Shown here piece after piece: positions 16,008-25,224 of a DNA stretch of 64,000 nucleotides. The notes beneath the pieces are model-generated. The model was given only the letters and a program-made list of their open reading frames with translations, did not search any database and had not been told where the DNA came from. Origin of the DNA: Isoptericola sp. BMS4 (GTDB lineage: Bacteria; Actinomycetota; Actinomycetes; Actinomycetales; Cellulomonadaceae); contig NZ_SIRP01000001.1 in assembly GCF_011634835.1 (NCBI RefSeq), positions 3,282,970-3,346,969 of the forward strand, written 5' to 3'. Position numbers and translations under genes: made by a program. The number at the start of each line of letters is the position of its first letter. Position 1 is the stretch's first letter.

Positions 16008-19000
16008 TCAGCCGCAGTCCACCTCCTCGAGAGTGACCACGGTGGTCACGCGACCGCCGTCGGCGGCCTCCCAGCCGTCACCCGCGACCAGGTCGGTGCG
16101 GGGAGCCGGCGAGGCGGTCACGCGGTAGTCGCCCGGCGCGAGGTTCGTGCCGTCGAGCTTCTTGCCCTTGCCGTCGGCACGGATCTCGTACCTCTTGACG
16201 GTGTCCATGGGCACGCCGGTGATCGTCCCGCCCGCGTCGCAGGTCGGCGGCTCGACGAGGACGGCGGGCACGCCCTGCGGCGGGCACTCCGGCTCGTCGA
16301 CAGTGACCCGCAGCACGCCGATGCCGGCGGCGTTGACCCGCCAGCCCTCACCGGGCTCGACGACGTAGCCGTCGGCCGGCCGGGCGGCGACCCGGTAGGT
16401 GCCGGGGTCGAGGTCGGACGGGTCGTCGACGACCGCCCCGGCCCCGTCCTCGGTGACCGGCCGGATCACGTAGCGCAGCCCCTCGACGTCGGCGGTCACG
16501 ATCGCCCCGCCCGTGACGTCGTACGCGCCGTCCGGCGCCCACGTGCAGGTGGCCTGCGTGACCTCCGCACCAGGCGTCACGGGTGTCGCCGGCGTGGCGA
16601 TCGTGAACGTCACCGGGTCGCCGACGACGGTCTCGCCGTCGACGGACGCCCGCACCTCGACGGTGTGGTCGCCCGGATCCGCGACCTCGACGGGAGCGGT
16701 GTACTCGACCCACCCCGCGCCGTCGACGTTCACCTCGCGGTACACGGTGGCGCCGTCGGGCCCCCCGGTCGTGGAGACCGAGACCGTGACCGGACCGAGC
16801 CACGCCCCGCCCTCGCCGTCCGGCTCGGACGGCTCGAGGCTCGCGGCGACCTCCAGCGGTGCGACGTCGTCCGTCAGCACCCGGAAGTGGTCGAACGAGG
16901 CCGGCACGTTCGCGTCGCCCTGCGCGCCGCCGCCCAGGGCGAAGAGCCCGACCGACGCCGTGTCCAGCGCGGTGTTCTCGACGACGCCGACGTCCGTCCA
17001 GGTCTCCCCGTCCGGGCTGTAGGCACCGGTGTAGGTGTCACCGGAGCGGGTGAGCCGGAGCCAGGCCTCGGCACCGACGTCCTGGACGCCGGGCTGCGGC
17101 TCCAGGATCTCGGCGTCGAGCTCGCTGCGCAGCTCGATGCGCCGGTGCACGTCGGAGCCCGCGGTGTTGTCGGCCACCAGGTCGAGCTTCACGTAGTGGT
17201 CGTCGTCGCCGTACAGGAGGATCCCGCCCTGCTGGTACTGGCGGTCGAACGCCGACCCGTCGACGCGGGTCTGCACGGTCCACTCGTCACCCGGCTGGGG
17301 CTGGAGCACCAGGTTCGGCACGTCGGAGTTGTCACCCGTGTAGATGTCGTTCGGCGACGTGTCGATCTCCAGGGCGCCACCGGCGACCCGGTAGCCGTCG
17401 GTGTCCTCGTTCAGGACGCTCCAGCGGCAGGCGTCCAGCGCGTCGCCGTCGAACTCGTCGTCCGGCCCCGTGGCCACCGAGTCGTCCGGCGTGATGTGGA
17501 ACCAGTCGAACGACGCGTCCACGACCGGGGCGGACGTGCCGTTGCCGGCGAGCGCCACGAGCCCGATCCGCGGGTCGGTGAGACCGGCCAGCGACTTCGT
17601 CTCCGGCATGTCCGTGAAGGTCACGCCGTCGTGCGAGTAGGACGCGTTCAGCGATGTCCCGTCGGTCGACGTGAACCGCACGTAGACCGTGGACGGGTAG
17701 TCCGCGCCGAGCGCGGCGGTGTTGGAGTCACCGACCTCGTTCGGCTGACCGCCCTCCTCGCGGATGAACTGGAAGATGCGCGTCGCCGGGTCGGCCGGGG
17801 CCGAGCGCCCCTGCAGCACCATCTTCGCGTAGTCGTCCGGTCCGTCGTAGATGAGCAGGCCGGCCTGCTGGTACTGGGCGTCCGCCTCGACCGTGAGCTT
17901 CGCGGTCGCGGTGAACGGCCCGTCAGGCAGGTCCTGCAGCACCAGGTTGGGCACGGTGGTGTTGTCGGAGCCGTAGAAGTCGCTCACCGACGCCGGGACC
18001 ACGAGGGACCCGTCCGCGACGTGGAGCTGCTGGTCGCGGTCGACGACGGTCCAGCGGTCCTCGTCGAGCTCGGTGCCGTCGAACCCGTCCGATCGGCCGT
18101 CGAGGCAGATCGGCGGCGGGACGACCTCGCCGGTGACCGTGACGGTGGCGTCCTCGACGGTGTACGCGCCGAGCTCGTCGGTCACGCGCACCTGGAGGCG
18201 GTACTCCCCCGGTTCGTCGTAGGTCACGGAGAAGTCCTCCGAGCCGTCGACGAACCCGCCGCCGAGCCCGTCGTCCCACGCGTAGCTGAGCGCGTGGCCC
18301 TCGGGGTCGGTGGCGGCCACGGAGGCCGTGACCTCCAGGGGCGCCTCGCCGGCGAGCGGTCCGACGTCGAACGTGTCGACCTCGGGCCGGGAGTTGGTCG
18401 CCGCGCCGGTCCCGGTGAACTCGACCCAGTTGACGTTGATCCCGCCGTCGAGCAGGACGAAGTACAGCGTCCCGCTGCCGTCGGGCACGTCGCCGAGCGT
18501 GGTGCTGACGTCGGTGTACGCCTGCCAGTCACCCGTGTCCGGGACGGTGATCTGCCCGAGCTCCGGTCCGTCGGGGGCGTCCCAGCGCACGGAGACGGTG
18601 CCGCCGCCCGCGCCGGTCGCGGCCCGCAGGCCGATCTCGTCGACGCCGTCGAGGCTGATCCGCTCGTACGCCCACCAGTCGTCGGGCTCGATGTAACCGA
18701 GGTTCAGCCCGCCGCCGGCGCTGTCGCCGGTCTCCTCGGTCTGCACGCCGGCGTCACCGTCGCTGCTCGACCCGGCCAGCCGGCCGGTGTCGGTGAAGAA
18801 CTCCGCCTGGAGCAGCTTCGGCTGCAGGATCTGCTGGTGCGTCGTCGTCAGCGGGACGCCGGCGTCGCCGCCGTCGTCGGTGAACTCGGCCTCGAGCACC
18901 CAGAAGAGCCGCGCCTCGATGCCGTGGCCCTCGTCGCGCGCGGTCTGCACGACGCCGGAGCAGCCGTCGAGCACCTCGATCGGGTGGCCGTGGGTGTCGT

Positions 19001-21617
19001 GGCCGAGGAAGGTGCGCATCGTGACGTCGGCGCAGTCCACCTCGCCGTCGGGGTCGGTCACGGAGATCTCGTAGGCGACCTGGTCGCCCCAGTCGAAGAT
19101 CCCGCCGTCGTCCGGGAACGTGATCTCCACCGTGGGTGCCGTGTTCCCGACGGTGATCTCGACGTTCGCGACGCCGCTCTGCCCGTCCGGGGCCGTGGCC
19201 GTGAGCTGGGCGGTGTACGCGCCCACCTCGGCGTAGGTGTGCGCGGGGTCCGCCTCGGTGGACGTCTCGCCGTCGCCGAAGTCCCACGACAGCTCGAGCG
19301 GCTCCCCGGCGGGGTGCCGGGTTCCCTCCGAGGAGAACTGGACCGTCAGCGGCGCGGGGCCGTCGGTGACGTCGGCGGCGGCGCGGGCGATCGGCGCGGG
19401 GTCGCCCTGGATGTAGTCGACCCGGTAGATGCCGCTGGAGTCGTTGTCCCCGCCGAAGCCGGAACCCCAGTCGCTGACGTACAGGGCGCCGTCGGACCCG
19501 AACTCCATGTCCATCGGCCGGTCGAAGCCGGCGGACGGGTCGAGGATGCCGGGCAGCACGCGGTTGATGTCCACGAGGTCGTCGCGGGCCTCGCCGGCGA
19601 GCTGGAAGGAGTACACGGTGCCCTGGTTCCACTCGCCGAACAGCGCCTTGCCGTCCCAGTAGGCGGGCCACTGCCGGTCGGAGTCGAGCTCGGGGTCGAA
19701 CTCGTAGACCGGGCCGCCCATGGGCGCACCACCGCCGCCGATCTCCGGGAACGACGGGTTGCCGCCGTAGCCGTACCAGACCTCCGCGCCGATCGCGGGC
19801 GGGAGCTGCGTGATGCCGGTGTTGTTCGGCGAGTCGTTCACGGGGCCGCCGGCGCAGTCGAAGGGCTCGCCGGACTGACCGGTCGCGAAGTCGTAGTCGA
19901 CGTAGGCGTTGTTGGCGCCCGTGCAGTACGGCCAGCCGTAGAACCCGGGTTCGGACACGACGTTCCACTCGACGGTCCCGGCGGGGCCGCGTGCGGGGTT
20001 CGCGCTGCCGGCGTCGGGGCCGTAGTCACCCACGAGGACGTTGTCCGTGGCCGGGTCGATCGCGATGCGGAACGGGTTGCGGAAGCCCATCGCGTAGATC
20101 TCGGGGCGGGTGTCCGCGGTGCCCGGGGCGAACATGTTGCCCTCGGGGATCGTGTACGTCCCGTCGTCCTCGGGGTGGATGCGCAGCACCTTGCCGCGCA
20201 GGTCGTTCGAGTTCGCCGCCGTGCGCTGCGAGTCGAAGTGGGCGCGGCCGTCGCGCTCGTCGATCGGGGCGTAGCCGCCGGACTCGAACGGGTCGGTGTT
20301 GTCGCCCGTGGCGAGGATCAGGTTGCCCGCCGCGTCGAACTGCATGTCGCCGCCCGCGTGGCAGCAGCGGTCCCGCTGCGTGGGCACCTGCAGGATGTCG
20401 ACCTCGCTGGCCGGGTCGATCGTGCCCGTGGCGGAGTCGTAGACGAACCGGGACACGCGGTTGTGCGGCCCGTCGCCGCCGACGTCCGCGGGCGACCAGT
20501 ACAGGTACACCCAGGAGTTCGACGCGAAGTCCGGGTCGAGCACGATGCCGGTCAGCCCGTCCTCGTTCGCGACGGTGACGTCGAGGGTCATCGCGGTCGA
20601 GGTGGTCTGGGTGTCCGGGTCGATCACCCGCACCCGGCCGTCGCGCTCCACGAAGAAGACCGTGCCGTCGTCGGCCACGGACAGCATCATCGGGTTCTGC
20701 GTGTTCTCGTCGAGCGGCACCATCTCGTAGCTGTCGCTCTGGGTGGCCGAGCAGTCGGCGTCGACGACGCCCGCGGCCGTCATGAGGCCGCCGAGCAGGT
20801 GGTCGAGGAACGCCGGCTCGGAAAACGATTCCGCAGTGTGGCCGCCGCCGGTGTACCAGGACCGGCCGCCGTCGTAGTCCTGGCACCACGCGGTCGGGTG
20901 CTCGGCGCCCATGGCGCCGGACCCCGCGTCGTAGGTGGTCTCGTCGAGGCTCGCGAGGACGTGCACGTCGTCGCGCGGGTTCGACCGGAAGTTGTACCAC
21001 TCGTCGAAGCGGTCCCACCGCTGCGGCAGGTGGGTGGTGGACGGGTGGACGGCGTCCTCGACCTTGACGGTCGCGTCCTGGTTCTGCGGGTGGGAGTCGA
21101 AGTAGGCGCCCACCAGCTCGCCATACCACGGCCAGTCGTACTCGGTGTCGCTGGCCGCGTGGACCCCGGCGTACCCGCCGCCGCCCTGGATGTACCGCTC
21201 GAACGCGGCCTGCTGGTCGGCGTCCAGCACGTCGCCGGTGGTCGACAGGAAGACCACGACCTCGTAGTCGGCCAGGCCCTCGTCCGTGAAGACCGTCGGG
21301 TCCTCGGTCGCCGTCACGCTGAACTCGTGCTCGGTGCCGAGCTGCTCGATCGCGGCGACGCCCGCCGGGATCGAGTCGTGCCGGAACCCCGCGGTGCGCG
21401 AGAAGACCAGCGCGTCGAAGGGCTCGCCCCCGTGCTCGTCCGCCGGGTGGGCGGCCAGGCCGGTCGGGACGGTCGCCGGCACCGATGCCGGTGCGGCCGG
21501 CGTCGCCTGCGCGGTGACGGCGAGAGTGGCGGACAGGGACAGGGCACCCAGCGTCGCGGTGCCGATCCGGGCGGCCCGCAGGGCCGCGCGTGGTCGTCGT
21601 TGTCGCACGTGGTTCAC
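16008..21617 (-). CDS. Giant secreted ThuA / sugar dehydrogenase / carbohydrate-binding protein
   Basis: A 1869-residue exported protein. Approximate order: signal peptide (1-40); ThuA domain (45-290; FSRTAGFRHDSIPAG, GGGGYAGVHAASDTEYDW); a glucose/sorbosone-dehydrogenase-type beta-propeller (295-730; CCHAGGDMQFDAAGNLILAT, GFRNPFRIAIDPAT); PKD domain (735-825; WDFGDGETSTEADPAHTYAE); an Ig-like part (825-930); CBM6-like domain (934-1067; EPDDWWAYERISL); a second PKD (1072-1162); two DUF1349/concanavalin-like domains (1169-1379, 1384-1584; SDGFDGTELDEDRW and DDEFDGDALDACRW); an Ig-like domain and two short C-terminal repeats. No membrane anchor or sortase motif is seen. The GTG start follows GAGGAGAAG. 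It likely binds and oxidises extracellular sugars, feeding the ABC transporter. A family with this full order is not one I can name. Confidence 0.85.
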   Translation of the reverse strand: MNHVRQRRPRAALRAARIGTATLGALSLSATLAVTAQATPAAPASVPATVPTGLAAHPADEHGGEPFDALVFSRTAGFRHDSIPAGVAAIEQLGTEHEFSVTATEDPTVFTDEGLADYEVVVFLSTTGDVLDADQQAAFERYIQGGGGYAGVHAASDTEYDWPWYGELVGAYFDSHPQNQDATVKVEDAVHPSTTHLPQRWDRFDEWYNFRSNPRDDVHVLASLDETTYDAGSGAMGAEHPTAWCQDYDGGRSWYTGGGHTAESFSEPAFLDHLLGGLMTAAGVVDADCSATQSDSYEMVPLDENTQNPMMLSVADDGTVFFVERDGRVRVIDPDTQTTSTAMTLDVTVANEDGLTGIVLDPDFASNSWVYLYWSPADVGGDGPHNRVSRFVYDSATGTIDPASEVDILQVPTQRDRCCHAGGDMQFDAAGNLILATGDNTDPFESGGYAPIDERDGRAHFDSQRTAANSNDLRGKVLRIHPEDDGTYTIPEGNMFAPGTADTRPEIYAMGFRNPFRIAIDPATDNVLVGDYGPDAGSANPARGPAGTVEWNVVSEPGFYGWPYCTGANNAYVDYDFATGQSGEPFDCAGGPVNDSPNNTGITQLPPAIGAEVWYGYGGNPSFPEIGGGGAPMGGPVYEFDPELDSDRQWPAYWDGKALFGEWNQGTVYSFQLAGEARDDLVDINRVLPGILDPSAGFDRPMDMEFGSDGALYVSDWGSGFGGDNDSSGIYRVDYIQGDPAPIARAAADVTDGPAPLTVQFSSEGTRHPAGEPLELSWDFGDGETSTEADPAHTYAEVGAYTAQLTATAPDGQSGVANVEITVGNTAPTVEITFPDDGGIFDWGDQVAYEISVTDPDGEVDCADVTMRTFLGHDTHGHPIEVLDGCSGVVQTARDEGHGIEARLFWVLEAEFTDDGGDAGVPLTTTHQQILQPKLLQAEFFTDTGRLAGSSSDGDAGVQTEETGDSAGGGLNLGYIEPDDWWAYERISLDGVDEIGLRAATGAGGGTVSVRWDAPDGPELGQITVPDTGDWQAYTDVSTTLGDVPDGSGTLYFVLLDGGINVNWVEFTGTGAATNSRPEVDTFDVGPLAGEAPLEVTASVAATDPEGHALSYAWDDGLGGGFVDGSEDFSVTYDEPGEYRLQVRVTDELGAYTVEDATVTVTGEVVPPPICLDGRSDGFDGTELDEDRWTVVDRDQQLHVADGSLVVPASVSDFYGSDNTTVPNLVLQDLPDGPFTATAKLTVEADAQYQQAGLLIYDGPDDYAKMVLQGRSAPADPATRIFQFIREEGGQPNEVGDSNTAALGADYPSTVYVRFTSTDGTSLNASYSHDGVTFTDMPETKSLAGLTDPRIGLVALAGNGTSAPVVDASFDWFHITPDDSVATGPDDEFDGDALDACRWSVLNEDTDGYRVAGGALEIDTSPNDIYTGDNSDVPNLVLQPQPGDEWTVQTRVDGSAFDRQYQQGGILLYGDDDHYVKLDLVADNTAGSDVHRRIELRSELDAEILEPQPGVQDVGAEAWLRLTRSGDTYTGAYSPDGETWTDVGVVENTALDTASVGLFALGGGAQGDANVPASFDHFRVLTDDVAPLEVAASLEPSEPDGEGGAWLGPVTVSVSTTGGPDGATVYREVNVDGAGWVEYTAPVEVADPGDHTVEVRASVDGETVVGDPVTFTIATPATPVTPGAEVTQATCTWAPDGAYDVTGGAIVTADVEGLRYVIRPVTEDGAGAVVDDPSDLDPGTYRVAARPADGYVVEPGEGWRVNAAGIGVLRVTVDEPECPPQGVPAVLVEPPTCDAGGTITGVPMDTVKRYEIRADGKGKKLDGTNLAPGDYRVTASPAPRTDLVAGDGWEAADGGRVTTVVTLEEVDCG

Positions 21618-21757
21618 AGATCTTCTCCTCGTCGAGCAGGATCACGGAACCCCGCCGGCCGGGTCGGCCGTCGGGTCGAGCCACCGGCGCGCGGGCGCCG
21701 GCCGTGCGCTCCGGCCGTCCGGACACCGTGGTCCGCGATGTCCGACGACGGCGGGCC

Positions 21758-21799
21758 GGGTGGGCGGTGGCTCCCCCGCGGGACGGTCACCGCCCACCC
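21758..21799 (-). terminator. Hairpin after the Gfo/Idh gene
   Basis: GGGTGGGCGGTG (21758-21769) pairs with CACCGCCCACCC (21788-21799) right after the Gfo/Idh stop at 21809. It is a likely partial terminator inside the sugar operon. Confidence 0.55.
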
Positions 21800-21808
21800 C
21801 GGCTTCGG

Positions 21809-22987
21809 TCAGGCCAGGTCCACCCAGCCGCTGCCGGAGTCCGAGCTCCGCTCGACGGCGTCCAGCACGCGCTGGACGGCGAGGCCCTCGGCGAAGGAGG
21901 GCGACGGCGGGCGCCCGGCCGCCAGGTCGTGCACGAGGTCGACGACCTGGTGGGTGAAGGAGTGCTCGTACCCCAGCCCGTGCCCCGGAGGCCACCACTG
22001 CGCGATGTAGGGGTGCTCGGCCTCCGTGACGACGATGCGCCGGAAGCCCGCCGTGGCGGCGTCCTCCGCGGCGTCGAAATAGTGCAGGAGGTTCATGTCC
22101 TCGAAGTCGAACGCCACCGAACCCCGGTCGCCGTTGATCTCCAGCCGGATGGCGTTCTTGCGGCCCGCGGCGAACCGCGTGGCCTCGAAGCTCGCCAACC
22201 CCCCGCCGGACATGCGGCCGAGGAACACGGCGGCGTCGTCGACGGTGACGGGACCCGTGCCCTCGCCGGCCTCGCCCGAGAGCCCGGAGAAGGACGCCGG
22301 GCGGGGCCGCTCCTTGACGAACGTCTCGAGCATCCCGCAGACCCCGACCACCTGCTCGCCGGTGACGAACTGAGCCAGGTCGACGGCGTGCGCGCCGATG
22401 TCGCCGAGCGCGCCCGAGCCGGCCTTGGCCTTGTCCAGGCGCCACGACAGCGGCGCCTGCGGGTCGGTGAGCCAGTCCTGCAGGTACTGCACGCGCACGT
22501 GCCGCACCTGTCCGATGCGCCCGTCCGCCACCATGCGGCGCGCGAGCTGGATCGCCGGCACGCGCCGGTAGGTGAAGCCCACCATGGCGTGCACCCCGCG
22601 CTCGGCGGCCGCGGAGGCCGCGGCGGCCATCGCCTCGGCCTCCGCCACCGAGTTGGCGAGCGGCTTCTCGCAGAGCACGTGCTTGCCCGCCTGCAGCGCG
22701 GCGATCGCGATCTCGGCGTGCGTGTCGCCCGGGGTGCAGACGTCGACGAGGTCGATGTCGTCCCGCGCGACCAGGTCCTGCCAGCTCGTCATCGCCTCGT
22801 CCCAGCCGAGCCGCGCCGCCGCTGCCTTCACGGGCTCGGCGTGGCGCCCGACCACGACCCGCATCCGTGGCGACAGCGGCAGGTCGAAGAACCGCGGCGC
22901 GGTCCGCCAGGCCTGCGAGTGCGCCGCCCCCATGAACGAATAGCCGACCATGCCGACGCCGAGCGTGGGCGTACCGGACTCGCTCAT
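21809..22987 (-). CDS. Gfo/Idh/MocA-family sugar dehydrogenase
   Basis: A 392-residue NAD(P)-dependent oxidoreductase. The N-terminal Rossmann motif is VGMVGYSFMGAAHSQAW, and the family's catalytic EKP occurs in VLCEKPLANSVAEAEAM. The C-terminal domain has the GDIGAHAVDLAQF histidine typical of the family. Members oxidise sugars or cyclitols at a ring hydroxyl, often giving 3-keto-sugars. AAGGAGGGG precedes the ATG. It lies between the ABC transporter genes and the giant ThuA protein, so it probably acts on the imported sugar and passes a keto-sugar to the TIM-barrel enzymes. Confidence 0.93.
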   Translation of the reverse strand: MSESGTPTLGVGMVGYSFMGAAHSQAWRTAPRFFDLPLSPRMRVVVGRHAEPVKAAAARLGWDEAMTSWQDLVARDDIDLVDVCTPGDTHAEIAIAALQAGKHVLCEKPLANSVAEAEAMAAAASAAAERGVHAMVGFTYRRVPAIQLARRMVADGRIGQVRHVRVQYLQDWLTDPQAPLSWRLDKAKAGSGALGDIGAHAVDLAQFVTGEQVVGVCGMLETFVKERPRPASFSGLSGEAGEGTGPVTVDDAAVFLGRMSGGGLASFEATRFAAGRKNAIRLEINGDRGSVAFDFEDMNLLHYFDAAEDAATAGFRRIVVTEAEHPYIAQWWPPGHGLGYEHSFTHQVVDLVHDLAAGRPPSPSFAEGLAVQRVLDAVERSSDSGSGWVDLA

Positions 22988-23035
22988 CGACCCCTCCTTT
23001 GCGTGTGCGTGTGTCGTGGTGTGGTGCGCCGGGCG

Positions 23036-24103
23036 TCAGGACCGGAAGCCGATGTCCATGTACTGGTCGACGTTGTCCGCCGTGACGACGGGCGCGAACA
23101 GGGTGGTGGTGCGCGGCACGCCCGCGGAGACCAGGTCGCCCATGTTCTTGTTCTGCGCGATGAGGCGCGCGAGCTTGATGCCGTCCGCCGCCTGGGTCGA
23201 CGGGTAGACGACCGTCGCCTGGAGGACCGAGTCGCCCGCCTGGATGTGCTCCATGACGTCGAGCGACCCCGCGCCGCCGACCATGAAGAACTCGTCGCGG
23301 CCGGCGTTCTCGATCGCCGCGAGGACGCCGACGCCCTGGTCGTCGTCGTGGTTCCAGATGGCGTCGATCTCCGGCTCGGCCTGCAGCAGGTTCGACGTGG
23401 CCGACTCGCCACCCTGGATGGTGAAGTCGGCCGCCACCTGCGCGTCGACGTCGAGGCCGCAGTCGGCCAGCGCGTCCTCGAAGCCCTGGCTGCGGTCCTG
23501 GGTCAGCGGGAGCGACTCGATGCCCTGGATCTCCGCGATCACGGCGTCGGGGTTGTCCCCGAGCTGCTCGCACATGTAGGTGCCGGCGCTCACGCCCATG
23601 CCGTAGTTGTCGCCCAGGACGGTGGCGCGCGAGGCGAACGGGCTGGAGAACTCGCGGTCGACGTTGATGACCGGGATGCCGGCCTCCATCGCCTCGGTCG
23701 CGATCGGCGTGAGCGCGGCGCCGTCGAACGGCAGCAGCACGATGGCGTCGACGCCCTCGTTGATGAACTGCTCGATGTGGCTGATCTGCACGTTCACGTC
23801 GTTGGTGGCCTCGGCCTGGCGCAGCTCGACGTCCTCGTACTGGTCTGCGGTGTCGACGGCGGCCCGGGTGATGGCGCCCATCCAGCCGTGGTCGGCCGCG
23901 GGGGCGGAGAAGCCGATGACGACCTCGTCGCCGGGCTCGTCGTTGGCCTCGACGGGTGCGGCCGCAGCGGTCTCCTCGCCGCCCTCCTCCTCGGGCGGCT
24001 CGTTGCTGGTGCAGCCGGCGGCGAGCAGGAGGGCGGCCCCCGCGGCGATCGCGCCGGAGATCGCGCGGCGCCGGTGCTGTCCCGTGGTCAGGTGTGCGGA
24101 CAT
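23036..24103 (-). CDS. Sugar ABC transporter substrate-binding lipoprotein
   Basis: A 355-residue ribose/LacI-type periplasmic binding protein with a lipoprotein signal, LLLAAGC (Cys31), and an acidic linker rich in glutamate after it. The two-lobed sugar-binding fold is visible in VVIGFSAPAADHGWMGAITR, IVLLPFDGAALTPI, IPVINVDREF and IWNHDDDQGVGVLAAI. I chose the ATG at 24103 because GAGGAAGATGAC precedes it and a signal sequence follows. It works with the permease and ATPase encoded just upstream. The ligand is probably an aldose, cyclitol or glycoside product. Confidence 0.94.
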   Translation of the reverse strand: MSAHLTTGQHRRRAISGAIAAGAALLLAAGCTSNEPPEEEGGEETAAAAPVEANDEPGDEVVIGFSAPAADHGWMGAITRAAVDTADQYEDVELRQAEATNDVNVQISHIEQFINEGVDAIVLLPFDGAALTPIATEAMEAGIPVINVDREFSSPFASRATVLGDNYGMGVSAGTYMCEQLGDNPDAVIAEIQGIESLPLTQDRSQGFEDALADCGLDVDAQVAADFTIQGGESATSNLLQAEPEIDAIWNHDDDQGVGVLAAIENAGRDEFFMVGGAGSLDVMEHIQAGDSVLQATVVYPSTQAADGIKLARLIAQNKNMGDLVSAGVPRTTTLFAPVVTADNVDQYMDIGFRS

Positions 24104-24213
24104 GTCATCTTCCTCGATTCGGTCCGGGTGCTGCTGGTGGATGCTGCTGCTGGTGCGAGGGCCGTCGCCGGTCCGGTGGGTGACGGCGCGGCCGATCACA
24201 GGGATGTCGAGCG

Positions 24214-25224
24214 CTACGGAGTCTTCGAGCGTTGAGCGAAGCGCTGCTGGAGCAGGACGGCGATGACGATGATGGCGCCCTTGGCGACGTTCTGCGCCGA
24301 CGTCGACATGTTGTTGAGCACGAAGACGTTGGTCAGCGTGCTGAAGATCAGCACGCCCAGCACGGAGCCCATGATCGTGCCGCGCCCGCCGATCAGGAGC
24401 GTGCCGCCGACGACGACCGCGGCGATCACGTCGAGCTCGAGGAGCAGACCGTGCGTCGACGTGCCCGCCGTGGTGCGGCCCAGCATCATCACGCCGCCGA
24501 TGCCGGCGGTGAGGCCGGCGAGGCCGTAGATATAGAGGATGTGCCGCTGGACCTTGATGCCGGCGAGCCGGGCGGCCTCGACGTTGCCGCCGACGGCGAC
24601 CGTCCGGCGGCCGAACGTGGTGCGGTTGAGCAGGATCCAACCAGCCGCAGCCACGAGGGCGAAGATCCACACGATCACCGGGATCCCCAGCAGATCCGCC
24701 CGGAAGAAGTCGGTGAACCCGGATACCGAGACCGGCTGGGTGCGGCGGTCGGAGATCATCTCTGCCAGCCCGCGCGCCGCGGCGAGCATCGCGAGGGTCG
24801 CGATGAACGGGACGACCCTGCCGTAGGCGATGATCGCGCCGTTGATCAGACCGGCGACGGTGCCGACGACGAGCGCCGTGGCCACCATGACGATCCAGTG
24901 CACGTCCTCGGCCATCGTCTGCGTGGCGAGCGTCGTCGCCCACACGGTGGTGAGCCCAAGCACGGAGCCGACCGACAGGTCGATGCCGCCGGAGGTGATG
25001 ACGAACGTCATCCCCATGGCGACGACCCCGGTCACGGCCGCGAGCCGCAGGATGGTGAGGACGTTGTCAAGGTCGGCGAACCGCTCGCCGCCCGTGGCGA
25101 CGCCCACGACGCAGATGAGGGCGAGCGCGACGACGAGGCCGAGGTTGCGGCCCGCGGGGCCGGAGAGCCAGGAGCGGCGCTCGGTCGGCGCGTCGGCCGG
25201 CGGGCTGTGCGTGGTGGTGCTCAC
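24214..25224 (-). CDS. Sugar ABC transporter permease (RbsC type)
   Basis: A 336-residue inner-membrane permease of the ribose/xylose type with 8-10 hydrophobic helices. Family phrases include MGMTFVITSGGIDLSVGSV, GLINGAIIAYGRVVPFIATLAML and the cytoplasmic coupling loop LNRTTFGRRTVAVGGN EAARLAGI region. Its ATG overlaps the stop of the ATPase gene (ATGA at 25221-25224), so the two are coupled. A gap of about 110 bases leads to the binding-protein gene, which often allows separate and higher expression of that product. Confidence 0.95.
   Translation of the reverse strand: MSTTTHSPPADAPTERRSWLSGPAGRNLGLVVALALICVVGVATGGERFADLDNVLTILRLAAVTGVVAMGMTFVITSGGIDLSVGSVLGLTTVWATTLATQTMAEDVHWIVMVATALVVGTVAGLINGAIIAYGRVVPFIATLAMLAAARGLAEMISDRRTQPVSVSGFTDFFRADLLGIPVIVWIFALVAAAGWILLNRTTFGRRTVAVGGNVEAARLAGIKVQRHILYIYGLAGLTAGIGGVMMLGRTTAGTSTHGLLLELDVIAAVVVGGTLLIGGRGTIMGSVLGVLIFSTLTNVFVLNNMSTSAQNVAKGAIIVIAVLLQQRFAQRSKTP

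Noticed and set aside
14796-22010. A very long plus-strand open frame (over 2400 codons) antisense to the giant ThuA gene
   Set aside because: Its translation is Arg/Val/His-rich with no domain resemblance. It is the mirror of high-GC codon usage in the real minus-strand genes.
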